Shown: positions 1-8,108, numbered from the stretch's first letter. The stretch is 38,956 nucleotides of DNA from an uncultured Prevotellaceae bacterium (GCA_900318885.1 ONMN01000033.1:1-38956); one strand, 5' to 3'. Numbers and translations are program-made. Notes: generated by a model not told the origin, from the sequence alone.

Positions 1-318
1 GGCCAACTGCTTGCCGAGCCATTCGGCAATGGTGGGTGTGCCCTCTACCCTCTCGCGCATCAGCTGGTAGCCGGTGCCCTCCAATTGCTGGGCAGCAGCA
101 ATGAAATAGCGCGAGTCCGTCCAAAGCGCCGCAGCATGGAGCGTCACCACTGCCGTGCCTGCCGAGCCGTTGAAACCACTGATCCACTCGCGGCCCTTCC
201 AGTGGTCGGCCGTGTATTCACTATTGTGCGGGTCGGTGCTGGGAAAGATGAAAGCACCGAGGTGTTCGCGTCGCATTTCTTCACGCAGAGCGTCTAATCT
301 TTGGGCGATTTTTTCCAT
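1..318 (-). CDS. pepP: Xaa-Pro aminopeptidase (aminopeptidase P, M24B), N-terminal part
   Basis: Only the first 106 codons are in the window; the gene continues past position 1. The product starts MEKIAQRLDALREEM and shows the creatinase N-terminal domain signature of aminopeptidase P: FIFPSTDPHNSEY, the WISGFNGSAGTAVV segment and LWTDSRYFIAA. The family removes an N-terminal residue preceding proline and needs two metal ions bound by a C-terminal pita-bread domain, which is not visible here. The ATG at 318-316 is the natural start because it gives the family's usual N-terminus. It lies inside the first unit of a heptamer repeat. The gene diverges from the porP/gld block. Family assignment is firm; completeness cannot be judged. 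Confidence 0.88.
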   Translation of the reverse strand, partial: MEKIAQRLDALREEMRREHLGAFIFPSTDPHNSEYTADHWKGREWISGFNGSAGTAVVTLHAAALWTDSRYFIAAAQQLEGTGYQLMRERVEGTPTIAEWLGKQLA

Positions 319-350
319 TGAACATTGACCATTAACCATTGACCATTAAA
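316..350. repeat. Five heptamers (CATT-R-A-M) covering the pepP start codon and leader
   Basis: Five consecutive 7-bp units read on the plus strand as CATTGAA, CATTGAC, CATTAAC, CATTGAC and CATTAAA. The first contains the pepP start codon on the minus strand. The array therefore forms the immediate 5' leader of pepP. It is close to the GAACATT array between porP and gldK. Confidence 0.8.
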
Positions 351-373
351 TTAGATATTGAATGTTTTGAGTG

Positions 374-381
374 CAAATTTA
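374..381 (-). promoter_or_regulatory. Probable -7 box of pepP (TAAATTTG)
   Basis: On the minus strand 381-374 reads TAAATTTG, matching the Bacteroidetes -7 consensus TAnnTTTG, about 55 bp upstream of the pepP ATG. No good -33 TTG is present at the usual 19-21 bp spacing, so support comes from one box only. Confidence 0.45.
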
Positions 382-400
382 CGAAAAAAAACAATAATAT

Positions 401-1262
401 GTGATATTTCGCGTTATTAATTACGTGTTTGGACGTAAAATAGCACTTCTAGGCCTGTTGTTGACGATGCTGACAAGAGCTTCTGCACAACAGGACGTTT
501 CCTTCGCTCACTATTGGGCGTTGGAACCGTCGTTTAACCCTGCTGCCATCGGAAAGCAGCAGCTGATAAACGTGACGGGAGCCTACGCCATGAGCATGGC
601 CGGATTTGAAAACAACCCCAAGACGATGTTTGTGGCAGCCGACATGCCTATCTATATGCTGAACGGCTATCATGGCGTGGGTCTGCAGCTGATGAGCGAC
701 GACATCGGACTGTTTAAGCACCAGCGCCTGACGGCACAGTATGCCTATAAGTGTCAGATGCTAGGAGGCACGCTGAGCATTGGCATTCAGGCCGGCATGC
801 TGAACGAGAAATTCAAGGGCAGCGGACTGGATCTGGAAGAAACCGACGACCCTGCGTTTACCAAGACTGACGAGACGGGAAATGCGCTGGATATGGCCGC
901 CGGACTCTATTATCAGCACCGCCAATGGTATGCCGGAGTATCGGTGCTGCATGCCACTGCTCCATCGATAGAATTGGGCACTCGGTCAATAATTGATATA
1001 GCAAGAACATATTATTTGACCGGCGGATACAATATTCGGCTGCATAATCCGTTTATAACAATACACCCATCTGTGTTAAAATTCGGTGACGGCACTCATT
1101 GGCGGAATCTTTCACGGCGTCTGTCTTGGCTACAGCTACGAGGCCTATACGTCGGCTCTTAGTTTCAAACATGGAAGTCATGAGCTGTTCGTGGGTTATC
1201 AGACGGAGCTGAACTTCACGAAGAAGGGTCGTAACAGACACCAAAGCGTGAGGGTACTTTGA
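401..1262 (+). pseudogene. porP: PorP/SprF-family T9SS membrane protein, internally deleted and frameshifted
   Basis: PorP/SprF proteins are outer-membrane beta-barrel partners of the type IX secretion/gliding machinery and typically precede gldK, as here. The N-terminal part is intact: a signal peptide ending near RASAQQ, then FAHYWALEPSFNPAAIGK, a family hallmark, and barrel-like strands up to NPFITIHPSVL near position 1078. After that the reading frame runs into unrelated residues and stops at 1162. In the next frame, from 1080 to the stop at 1260-1262, the family's C-terminus is readable: NSVTALIGG, GYSYEAYTSAL, SHELFVGYQTEL and the basic GRNRHQSVRVL end. The segment normally lying between HPSVL and NSVT, roughly 35-40 codons judged from relatives, is missing, and the join is out of frame. 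The start is uncertain: GTG at 401, or GTG at 425, which gives a more compact signal peptide. The gene is probably non-functional, or the sequence is wrong at the junction. Confidence 0.8.
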
Positions 1263-1316
1263 ACATTGAACATTGAACGTTGAACATTGAACGTTGAACA
1301 TTGAACGTTGAACATT
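1261..1316. repeat. Eight heptamers (GAACATT/GAACGTT) between porP and gldK
   Basis: Eight uninterrupted 7-bp units: GAACATT twice, then GAACGTT and GAACATT alternating. The first unit shares two bases with the TGA stop of the porP C-terminal frame, and the array ends 15 bp before the gldK start. The array accounts for nearly the whole intergenic spacer. Confidence 0.9.
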
Positions 1317-1331
1317 GATAAAAACGAAGAT

Positions 1332-2777
1332 ATGAAAAAAGGTATAATCATGATGCTTTCTGCCGTGATGGTGGTAGTGATGACAGGCTGTTTCGGCAGC
1401 AAGGCGTCGTTAGCATCGGGCGGTGAAGTGACAGGAACGAGTGGCCGTGCATTTACGGAGCCAACGCCTCATGGCATGACGCTCATCAAGCGTGGTCACC
1501 TGAAAATGGGTATTGACAAGAAGGACTCTTTGTGGGGTAAGCAGACGCCTATCCGCGACATCTCCGTAGAGGGCTTCTGGATGGACGAGCATGAGGTGAC
1601 GAACTCCATGTATCGCCAGTTTGTCAATTATGTGCGTGACTCCATTCTGCGCGAGCGTCTGGCCGATCCCGCCTATGGTGGTGACGAGAGTTACAAGATT
1701 GAGGAAGACAAGAACGGCGATCCCGTGCCGCCTCATCTGAACTGGAAGAAGGCACTGCCGCGCAAGCCGAACGAGGACGAGCAGCGTGCTTTCGAGAGCC
1801 TGTATGTGACCAATCCCGTGACGGGTGAGAAAGCGCTCGACTGGCGCCAGATGAACTACCGTTACGAGATTTACGACTATACGGAGGCTGCCAAGCGCAA
1901 GTATCGTCCGAATTTCGAGGAGCGCGTGTTGAATACCGATATGCGTCCTACGGGCAACGAACAGGTATGGATTTCGAAGGATACGGCCTATATCAACGAC
2001 GAAGGTCAGATCGTTCGCGAGACCATCAACCGTCAATATACCGGTCCCTGGGATTTCCTTAACACGTACATTGTTAATATATATCCCGATACGACCTGCT
2101 GGGTGAACGACTTCCCCAATGCGGAGAACGAGTCCTACATGCGTTACTATTTCAGCAATGCAGCCTATAACGACTATCCCGTAGTAGGTGTGACGTGGGA
2201 ACAAGCCAATGCTTTCTGCGCCTGGCGTACGGAATATCTGTTGCGCGGACTGGGTCCTGCTGCACGGTTCGTACAGCGCTACCGCCTGCCGACAGAGGCC
2301 GAGTGGGAATATGCCGCACGCGGTAAGGACCAGACGGAATTCCCCTGGGAGAACGAGGACGTGATGAACGGCAACGGCTGTTTCTATGCCAACTTCAAGC
2401 CCGATAACGGCAACTATACCAAGGACGGCAACCTCATTACCAGTCGTGTGGGTATCTATTCGTCGAACTCGAACGGATTGTACGATATGGCAGGTAACGT
2501 GGCCGAGTGGTGCTCGACAATCTATACGGAGGCTGGTGTGGAGTCGATGAACGACATCAATCCCCAGCTCAGGTACAATGCCGCCAAGGAAGACCCCTAT
2601 CGTCTGAAGAAAAAGAGCGTCAGAGGCGGTTCATGGAAGGACCCCGAGAGCTATATCCGTTCCGCTTGGCGTACCTATGAATATCAGAACCAGCCACGCT
2701 CGTACATCGGATTCCGTTGTGTGCGCTCGTTGGCCAATACCACCAGTGATAAGATTAAAGTAAAGAAAGGTAAGTAA
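1332..2777 (+). CDS. gldK: GldK/PorK, T9SS ring lipoprotein with FGE-sulfatase-like fold
   Basis: GldK is an outer-membrane lipoprotein that forms the periplasmic ring of the type IX secretion system together with GldN. The chosen start, ATG 1332, gives MKKGIIMMLSAVMVV and a lipobox VMTGC, so Cys is about residue 20 after a short signal peptide. An in-frame upstream ATG at 1308 sits in the repeat tail and would add eight odd residues before the signal. The rest is a formylglycine-generating-enzyme-like domain with the expected landmarks: MDEHEVTNSMYRQFV, RLPTEAEWEYAARG, LYDMAGNVAEWC, SVRGGSWKD and the terminal YIGFRCVRS. The catalytic cysteines of true FGE enzymes are not expected in GldK. 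At 481 residues it has normal family length. It is followed 2 bp later by gldL, indicating one operon. Confidence 0.93.
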   Translation: MKKGIIMMLSAVMVVVMTGCFGSKASLASGGEVTGTSGRAFTEPTPHGMTLIKRGHLKMGIDKKDSLWGKQTPIRDISVEGFWMDEHEVTNSMYRQFVNYVRDSILRERLADPAYGGDESYKIEEDKNGDPVPPHLNWKKALPRKPNEDEQRAFESLYVTNPVTGEKALDWRQMNYRYEIYDYTEAAKRKYRPNFEERVLNTDMRPTGNEQVWISKDTAYINDEGQIVRETINRQYTGPWDFLNTYIVNIYPDTTCWVNDFPNAENESYMRYYFSNAAYNDYPVVGVTWEQANAFCAWRTEYLLRGLGPAARFVQRYRLPTEAEWEYAARGKDQTEFPWENEDVMNGNGCFYANFKPDNGNYTKDGNLITSRVGIYSSNSNGLYDMAGNVAEWCSTIYTEAGVESMNDINPQLRYNAAKEDPYRLKKKSVRGGSWKDPESYIRSAWRTYEYQNQPRSYIGFRCVRSLANTTSDKIKVKKGK

Positions 2778-2779
2778 TC

Positions 2780-3631
2780 ATGACTACATACAGCAAACTG
2801 AATATCGTCTACCGCTTACAGAAGTGGATGGACAGCGTGCCGGGACAGACGTTCCTGAACTACGCCTATAGCTGGGGTGCCTCTATTGTTATTCTGGGTA
2901 CACTCTTCAAACTGACCCACCTGCCGGGAGCCAACTTCTTCCTGTTCCTGGGTATGGGTACTGAGGTGTTTGTGTTCTTTATCTCAGCCTTCGACCGTCC
3001 GTTTGACAAGACAACAGACGGCATGGACCTCGACCTGCATGTAGGTGAAGAGGGAGTTGAGGCTGAAGCAGTCGCTCCTGCCGTTGCTGGCGGTGTTGCT
3101 GGCGGTGGCACGGTTATCATCAATGGCGGCGGTGCTGTCGGCGGTGTCGTAGGCAACGGAGAAGAGGCCGCCCGTTGGGAGGGTGGAAATGTCAGCGGGG
3201 AAACCGCTGACCGCGCTGAGCACGCTGAAGGCGGTGCCATCAGCTTTGGCGGCGGTGCAGTTGTCGGAGGTGGCGGCGTTGTTGGCGGTGTTGTTGCTCC
3301 CCAGCAGCCTGAAGTTCAGCCGATGGGTGAAGAGCTGAAGGAAGCTACCTCAAATTACATTGATGAGTTGAACCGTCTGACGGAGATGTTGACGCAGGTT
3401 TCCGAACAGAGCAAGCGCCTGACACGCGACTCAGAGGAGATGGAGAACCTGAACCGTACGCTGACAGGTATCAGCCGCGTCTACGAGATGCAACTGAAGA
3501 GTGCCTCGGCACAGATTAGCACCATTGACGAAATCAATGAGCAGACGAAGCACATGGCTGAGCAGATTCAGGAACTCAATAAGATTTACGCCCGCATGAT
3601 TGAGGCAATGCAGATAAAGGCTAATATTTAA
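2780..3631 (+). CDS. gldL: GldL/PorL, inner-membrane T9SS motor protein
   Basis: GldL and GldM form the proton-driven inner-membrane motor of the type IX secretion system. Two close membrane helices lie at about residues 28-46 (YSWGASIVILGTLFKLTH) and 52-72 (NFFLFLGMGTEVFVFFISAF), as in the family. The second helix contains a Glu in GTEVFVF, matching the conserved charged residue of GldL that is implicated in proton coupling. Residues about 94-177 form a Gly/Val/Ala-rich low-complexity segment with runs such as GGGAVGGVVGNG. The last 100 residues are a predicted coiled coil (LNRLTEMLTQVSEQSKRL and onward). At 283 residues it is longer than short GldL proteins such as that of Flavobacterium, mostly because of the Gly-rich stretch. 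It lies 2 bp after gldK; gldM follows across a repeat-filled spacer. Confidence 0.92.
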   Translation: MTTYSKLNIVYRLQKWMDSVPGQTFLNYAYSWGASIVILGTLFKLTHLPGANFFLFLGMGTEVFVFFISAFDRPFDKTTDGMDLDLHVGEEGVEAEAVAPAVAGGVAGGGTVIINGGGAVGGVVGNGEEAARWEGGNVSGETADRAEHAEGGAISFGGGAVVGGGGVVGGVVAPQQPEVQPMGEELKEATSNYIDELNRLTEMLTQVSEQSKRLTRDSEEMENLNRTLTGISRVYEMQLKSASAQISTIDEINEQTKHMAEQIQELNKIYARMIEAMQIKANI

Positions 3632-3632
3632 T

Positions 3633-3664
3633 CGGAATCACGGAATTACGGAATACCGGAATAA
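3633..3664. repeat. Four octamers (CGGAATNN) between gldL and gldM
   Basis: Four consecutive 8-bp units CGGAATCA, CGGAATTA, CGGAATAC and CGGAATAA begin one base after the gldL stop and end 12 bp before the gldM ATG. They form most of the spacer. Confidence 0.8.
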
Positions 3665-3676
3665 CGAAAAATAATT

Positions 3677-5242
3677 ATGGCAATCAAGAAAAGACCCGTT
3701 TCACCACGTCAGAAGATGATTAACCTGATGTACGTCGTACTGATGGCTATGCTGGCGTTGAACGTCTCGAATGAGGTGCTCAACGGCTTCTCGCTGGTGG
3801 AGGAAAGTCTGAAACGTACCACCATCAATGCCACGAAGGAGAATCTGGCCATCTACGACGACTTTGCCGTGCAGATGAAGAAGAATCCTCAGAAGGTGAA
3901 GCAGTGGTATGATAAGTCGCAGAAGGTGAAGCAGATGAGCGACAAGCTCTATAACCTTGCCGACGAACTGAAACTGGCTATTGTCCGCGAAGCCGACGGT
4001 GATGACGGTGACGTGAGGAATATCCGTAACAAGGAAGACTTGGAAGCAGCCACTCAGGTGATGCTGGCTCCCGGTCGTGGTCGCGGCAAGGAACTGTTCG
4101 ACGCCATCAACAACTATCGTAATGAGATGCTGAAGATGGCAACGGACTATCACCAGAAGAAAGCTATTGCTTCGAACCTGACGACAGACATTCCCAAGGA
4201 AGTGCAAACGATGGGTAAGAACTGGCAGGAGTATATGTTTGAGTCGATGCCTACTGCCGCTGCCGTGACGTTGCTGAGCAAGTTGCAGAACGACGTGCGC
4301 TATGCAGAGGGAATGATTCTTCATACGCTGGTGTCGAACATCGACGTGAAGGATATCCGCGTGAATGCGCTGAACGCCTTTGTCATTCCCAATTCGCAGA
4401 CCATCGTCCGTGGCGATAAGTTCTCGGCACAGATTGTAATGGCAGCCGTCGACACGACGCAGCAGCCTCAGATATTCATCGGAGGCAAGGAAGTGAATCT
4501 GCCTAACGGTCTTTATGAGACGGTGACCGGTCGTACCGGTGACTTCACACTCTCAGGATATATCCAGGTGGAGAATGGTAACGGCGAACTTATCAAGCGT
4601 AACTTCGAACAGAAATATACGGTGGTTGACCCCTCGGCAACAGTCAGTGCAGACCTGATGAACGTGCTTTATGCAGGTTATAACAACCCGCTGAGCGTCA
4701 GTGTCCCAGGCGTTCCCCTCAATAAGGTGCAGGCCACGATGAGTGGTGGTACTTTGCAACCCGTAGGCCCAGGCAAATATATTGCCCGTCCGACGGCTGT
4801 CGGCCAGAATGTGACCATCACCGTGACATCGACCAATACGGGACGCGCGCAACAGATGGGGCAGTTTACGTTCCGCGTACGCCGTCTGCCCGACCCCACG
4901 CCGTATATTGCTATGAAGGACGACTCCGGCAGTCCTGTGCGCTATAAAGGTGGCGGACTGTCGAAGCAGCAACTGATGAGTGTCGACGGTATTGGTGCAG
5001 CCATTGACGACGGCATCCTCGACATCGCCTTTAAGGTGCAGAGTTTCGAGACGGTATTCTTCGACAACATGGGTAATGCCGTGCCGATGGTTTCCGAGGG
5101 TGCCAGCTTCTCGGCTCGTCAGAAGGATACTTTCCGCAAGTTGCAGCGCAACAAGCGATTCTACATCACGCGTGTCAATGCAATTGGTCCTGACGGCATA
5201 TCGCGTAAGTTGACCACTTCGATGGAGGTTATTGTGAAATAG
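3677..5242 (+). CDS. gldM: GldM/PorM, T9SS motor protein with periplasmic shaft
   Basis: GldM pairs with GldL through a single N-terminal membrane helix and extends a long dimeric periplasmic shaft to the GldK/N ring. The sequence starts MAIKKRPVSPRQKMINLMYVV, the typical start. The only membrane helix is about residues 14-33 (MINLMYVVLMAMLALNVSNE). An alpha-helical first domain with FSLVEESLKRTT follows, then beta-rich Ig-like domains; GLYETVTGRTGDFTLSGYI and VPGVPLNKVQATMSGG are characteristic. Its 521 residues are full length and no internal gap is evident, in contrast to the broken porP upstream. Confidence 0.94.
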   Translation: MAIKKRPVSPRQKMINLMYVVLMAMLALNVSNEVLNGFSLVEESLKRTTINATKENLAIYDDFAVQMKKNPQKVKQWYDKSQKVKQMSDKLYNLADELKLAIVREADGDDGDVRNIRNKEDLEAATQVMLAPGRGRGKELFDAINNYRNEMLKMATDYHQKKAIASNLTTDIPKEVQTMGKNWQEYMFESMPTAAAVTLLSKLQNDVRYAEGMILHTLVSNIDVKDIRVNALNAFVIPNSQTIVRGDKFSAQIVMAAVDTTQQPQIFIGGKEVNLPNGLYETVTGRTGDFTLSGYIQVENGNGELIKRNFEQKYTVVDPSATVSADLMNVLYAGYNNPLSVSVPGVPLNKVQATMSGGTLQPVGPGKYIARPTAVGQNVTITVTSTNTGRAQQMGQFTFRVRRLPDPTPYIAMKDDSGSPVRYKGGGLSKQQLMSVDGIGAAIDDGILDIAFKVQSFETVFFDNMGNAVPMVSEGASFSARQKDTFRKLQRNKRFYITRVNAIGPDGISRKLTTSMEVIVK

Positions 5243-5275
5243 TTTAGAGTTAACAGATAAGAGATAATAGAAGAT

Positions 5276-6334
5276 ATGAAAAGAGTATTGTTCTTATTGA
5301 TGATAACGCTGGTGGCTGGAGCTGTAAGTGCTCAGCCTAAGGCTCGTCGACAGCAACAGCAGCAGAAAGCCCAGCAACAGCAGCAGGCACAGCCGGCGCA
5401 GAATCAGGGAATGTCGATGCGTGCCCGGTTGTCGTTTCCTACTGCTGTGGAAATGCCCGAGAATGTCGTTTGGCGTCGTGACATCTATCGTGAGATTGAC
5501 CTCAACGATGATGCCAATGCTGGTCTCTACTATCCCGTAGAACCCATTGACAAACAGCTGAACCTGTTTACCTATGTCTTCAAACTGGCGCTGAACGGCT
5601 ACATCCCCGTCTATGAATATCGCTTGGACGGTAACGAGGTGTTTACCGATTCTGCCAAGGTCCAGATGAGGACGGTGTTGGACAACTATCACATCTTCTA
5701 CGAAGAGCGTGACGGCAAGCTGCGTGTTGACAACAGTGATATTCCCTCGGCAGAGGTGAAGATGTATTACCTGAAAGAGAGTGCTTATTTCGATGATGCC
5801 AACTCGACGTTCCACCGCAAGGTACAGGCCATGTGTCCGGTGATGATACGCGAGGACGACTTTGGCGGTGAGGCTTCGAAATATCCGCTGTTCTGGGTGA
5901 AGTACTCCGATTTGGAACCGTTCCTGAGTCGTCAGACGGTGATGACCTCGAATCTGAACAATGCCGCAACGATGTCGATGGAGGATTACTTCACGATGAA
6001 CCGTTACCTGGGTAAGATTTACAAGACCAACAACATGCTGGGTAAGACGTTGGCGCAGTATTGTCCGAACGATTCTGCTCTGGCCAAAGAACAGAAGAAG
6101 ATTGAGGCCGAGCTGAAGGCCTTCGAACAGAACATCTTCGGCGACCAGCATAAGAAGGACTCGCTGGATTCCATTGCCAAGCTCGATCCCCGTCAGTTGA
6201 AGGCTGCCAAGAAATCGAAGAGTGGCAAGAGCGGAAGTTCTTCGTCGGCAAAGGTCAAGAGCAGCAAACCCAAGAAGAGCAGCTCTTCGTCGTCAGGCTC
6301 TGCCCGAATGAGTGTGCGCCGCCAAAGACACTAA
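5276..6334 (+). CDS. gldN: GldN/PorN, periplasmic T9SS ring protein
   Basis: GldN forms the periplasmic ring of the T9SS with GldK. A signal peptide (MKRVLFLLMITLVAGAVSAQ) is followed by a Gln-rich stretch at about residues 24-45. The core has family landmarks: VVWRRDIYREIDLNDDANAGLYYPVEP, FTYVFKLALNGYIPVYEY, VMIREDDFGGE and YPLFWVKYSDLEPFLSR. The last 40 residues are a Lys/Ser-rich tail (KSGKSGSSSSAKVKSS and similar), low in complexity and probably disordered. It is the last gene of the porP-gldKLMN cluster, 33 bp after gldM. No clear hairpin terminator is seen, but a new promoter follows. Confidence 0.92.
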   Translation: MKRVLFLLMITLVAGAVSAQPKARRQQQQQKAQQQQQAQPAQNQGMSMRARLSFPTAVEMPENVVWRRDIYREIDLNDDANAGLYYPVEPIDKQLNLFTYVFKLALNGYIPVYEYRLDGNEVFTDSAKVQMRTVLDNYHIFYEERDGKLRVDNSDIPSAEVKMYYLKESAYFDDANSTFHRKVQAMCPVMIREDDFGGEASKYPLFWVKYSDLEPFLSRQTVMTSNLNNAATMSMEDYFTMNRYLGKIYKTNNMLGKTLAQYCPNDSALAKEQKKIEAELKAFEQNIFGDQHKKDSLDSIAKLDPRQLKAAKKSKSGKSGSSSSAKVKSSKPKKSSSSSSGSARMSVRRQRH

Positions 6335-6366
6335 GAAGTTGAGAAGTGAAAAAACTGGCATAATTA

Positions 6367-6397
6367 TTGTTTATTTCAGATAAATTGTGTAATTTTG
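6367..6397 (+). promoter_or_regulatory. Bacteroidetes promoter for the beta-barrel gene
   Basis: A -33 TTG at 6367-6369 and a -7 TAATTTTG at 6390-6397 are separated by 20 bp, matching the Bacteroidetes housekeeping sigma consensus. Expected transcription start is near 6403, about 30 bp before the ATG at 6436. Confidence 0.75.
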
Positions 6398-6435
6398 CCA
6401 GCGAATACGCAATTGAATCAATTAAAAAGGAAATT

Positions 6436-7077
6436 ATGAAGAAGTTTTTTACTATCATGCTGATGGCTGTCGCTATAGCCATGTCGTCGAATGCTCAGGT
6501 GATGTTTGGCTTGAAAGGCGGTCTGAACCTGACAAATATCTCTGACTTCTCTTTTAGTGCTTCAGGTGTAGACAATGCCATTAAGAACAAGGCGGGCTTT
6601 TATATTGGTCCGACAGTGAAATTCACGTTGCCTGTTGTTGGTTTAGGCATTGATGCTTCTGCTTTGTACGATCAGCGTGAGGGTAAGGTTGAAAGTGATG
6701 GAGGAGAGGATCAGACTCTTAAGTCTCAGTCCATCCAGATTCCCATCAATATACGCTATGGCTTTGGTTTGGGCGAAACCGCCAGCATCTTTATTTTTGC
6801 CGGTCCTCAGTTTGGTTTCAACATAGGCGACAAGAATAAGACATGGACTGACTACAAAAACAATGCTTGCGAATGGACTCTCAAGAGTTCTACCGTCAGT
6901 GCGAATGTCGGTCTGGGTGTGATGCTGTTAAAACATCTGCAGTTTACCGCCAACTATAACATTGCTTTGGGCAAGACTGGTGAGGTGGACGTAAAGAGTG
7001 CTGCCGAGAGTACTTGGAAGACGGTTACCGGTGCTAAAGCCAACGCCTGGCAGATTGCTCTGGCATATTATTTCTGA
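6436..7077 (+). CDS. Outer-membrane beta-barrel protein (PorT-like/OMP_b-brl family)
   Basis: A 213-residue exported protein: signal peptide MKKFFTIMLMAVAIAMSSNA, then FGLKGGLNLTNIS, the typical first strand of small 8-stranded barrels of the PorT-like outer-membrane beta-barrel families. Alternating hydrophobic strands continue (AGFYIGPTVKFTLPVVGLGIDASALYD, IFAGPQFGFNIG) to a C-terminal aromatic residue (WQIALAYYF), as needed for insertion by the Bam machinery. It has its own promoter and a strong terminator, so it is monocistronic. The start at 6436 places the signal peptide correctly; an upstream in-frame ATG at 6367 lies in the promoter. Exact function is unknown. Confidence 0.82.
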   Translation: MKKFFTIMLMAVAIAMSSNAQVMFGLKGGLNLTNISDFSFSASGVDNAIKNKAGFYIGPTVKFTLPVVGLGIDASALYDQREGKVESDGGEDQTLKSQSIQIPINIRYGFGLGETASIFIFAGPQFGFNIGDKNKTWTDYKNNACEWTLKSSTVSANVGLGVMLLKHLQFTANYNIALGKTGEVDVKSAAESTWKTVTGAKANAWQIALAYYF

Positions 7078-7104
7078 TTACAATCACACAAGCAATAATT
7101 GGTG

Positions 7105-7141
7105 CCTCCGACAATTTATGGTTGTCGGAGGTTCTTTTTTT
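7105..7141 (+). terminator. Intrinsic terminator after the beta-barrel gene
   Basis: A perfect 10-bp stem CCTCCGACAA (7105-7114) / TTGTCGGAGG (7122-7131) with a 7-nt loop is followed by a T tract (7132-7141), about 28 bp after the stop codon. Confidence 0.93.
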
Positions 7142-7172
7142 ATGATTATTAACCTTAAATGATGACAACACG

Positions 7173-7180
7173 TATTTTTG
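7173..7180 (+). promoter_or_regulatory. Probable -7 box of the PUL operon (TATTTTTG)
   Basis: TATTTTTG fits TAnnTTTG and lies 47 bp upstream of the first gene of the operon, just beyond the previous terminator. No TTG is found at the expected -33 position, so the promoter may rely on an activator or be weak. Confidence 0.5.
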
Positions 7181-7226
7181 AACGTCTTATAAACAACTAT
7201 TAATAGTTCGAACTAACAGATGTCTC

Positions 7227-8108
7227 TTGGTGGGCATTATTGTAGTGTTAGTCGCACTACCGCTTGGCATGTGTGCCCAACAACAGCAGCAATACCGCGT
7301 GGCGGCTTGCGACTGGATGATGCTGAAGCGCCAGAAATTGGGAGAGTTCCAGCTCGCCAAGGACATCAATGCCGATGGTGTGGAGGTCGATATGGGTCCG
7401 CTGGGAAAGCGGGTGCTGTTCGACAACAAATTGCGCGAACCGGCGTTCCAGCAATTATTCCGACGGACGGCCGACTCGCTGGGCATAGCGGTGCCCTCGA
7501 TAGCTATGTCCGGATTCTTCGCACAGAGTTTCCTCGAGCGAGAGAACTACAAAGATCTGATAGTCGACTGCCTGAACACAATGGATGTCATGGGTGCCCA
7601 AGTGGCTTTCCTGCCTTTAGGCGGCAGTGGAAACGATTGGAAGCAGTCTGGTGAAGCCCGTCAGGAGATGGTTCGGCGGTTGCATGAAGTAGGGGAGATG
7701 GCTCTTGCCCGAGGCAAGGTCATTGCCATTCGCACCCAACAGGATGCTCGCGCAGACCTTGCCTTATTAAAGGAGGTCAATAGCAAGGGCATCAAGATTT
7801 ACTATAACCTGCAGGATGCCGTCGACCAAGGATTGTGTCCCTGCAAGGAACTGAAGACGCTGGGAACTGAGAATATCGCGCAGATTCACGCCTCGCTGAC
7901 CGATAGCGTGACGCTCGACAAAGACCCGCGTATTGATCTGCACAAGGTGAAGAAGACGCTCGACAAGATGAAATGGAGCGGGTGGCTCGTCGTAGAACGC
8001 AGCCGTAATGCCCAAGACGTCCGCAATGTCCGAGGAAACTTCGGCACCAACGTTGCCTACTTAAAAGAGATATTTTTAAAAACTAATCAAATAAGTCAAA
8101 CTAAATGA
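7227..8108 (+). CDS. Exported sugar isomerase/epimerase-like TIM-barrel protein
   Basis: About 293 residues. A signal peptide (VGIIVVLVALPLGMCA) is followed by a xylose-isomerase-like TIM-barrel domain of the AP_endonuc_2 type. The recognisable order is YRVAACDWMMLKR, GVEVDMGPLG, SIAMSGFFAQSF, VAFLPLGGSG, the AQIHASL His and a late VVERSR Glu. In active isomerases of this fold, Glu, Asp, His and Glu bind the metal. Here the usual Asp-containing strand reads IYYNLQDA, so activity is uncertain. There is no ATG in frame: TTG 7227 or GTG 7230 must serve. The upstream frame is open only back to a stop at 7179-7181. An ATG at 7220 is in another frame, so a lost start codon or small frameshift is possible. 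The stop overlaps the next gene's ATG by four bases. It leads the SusCD operon, which suggests a role in periplasmic or surface sugar handling, but its substrate is unknown. Confidence 0.7.
   Translation: MVGIIVVLVALPLGMCAQQQQQYRVAACDWMMLKRQKLGEFQLAKDINADGVEVDMGPLGKRVLFDNKLREPAFQQLFRRTADSLGIAVPSIAMSGFFAQSFLERENYKDLIVDCLNTMDVMGAQVAFLPLGGSGNDWKQSGEARQEMVRRLHEVGEMALARGKVIAIRTQQDARADLALLKEVNSKGIKIYYNLQDAVDQGLCPCKELKTLGTENIAQIHASLTDSVTLDKDPRIDLHKVKKTLDKMKWSGWLVVERSRNAQDVRNVRGNFGTNVAYLKEIFLKTNQISQTK

Noticed and set aside
1261-1316. Heptamer array considered as a CRISPR array
   Set aside because: Units are 7 bp and directly abutting with no spacers, and there are no cas genes in the window.
2866-3240. 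Long open frame on the minus strand opposite gldL
   Set aside because: It mirrors the Gly/Val-rich coding sequence of gldL, has a Pro/Ser/Thr-biased composition and no family features.
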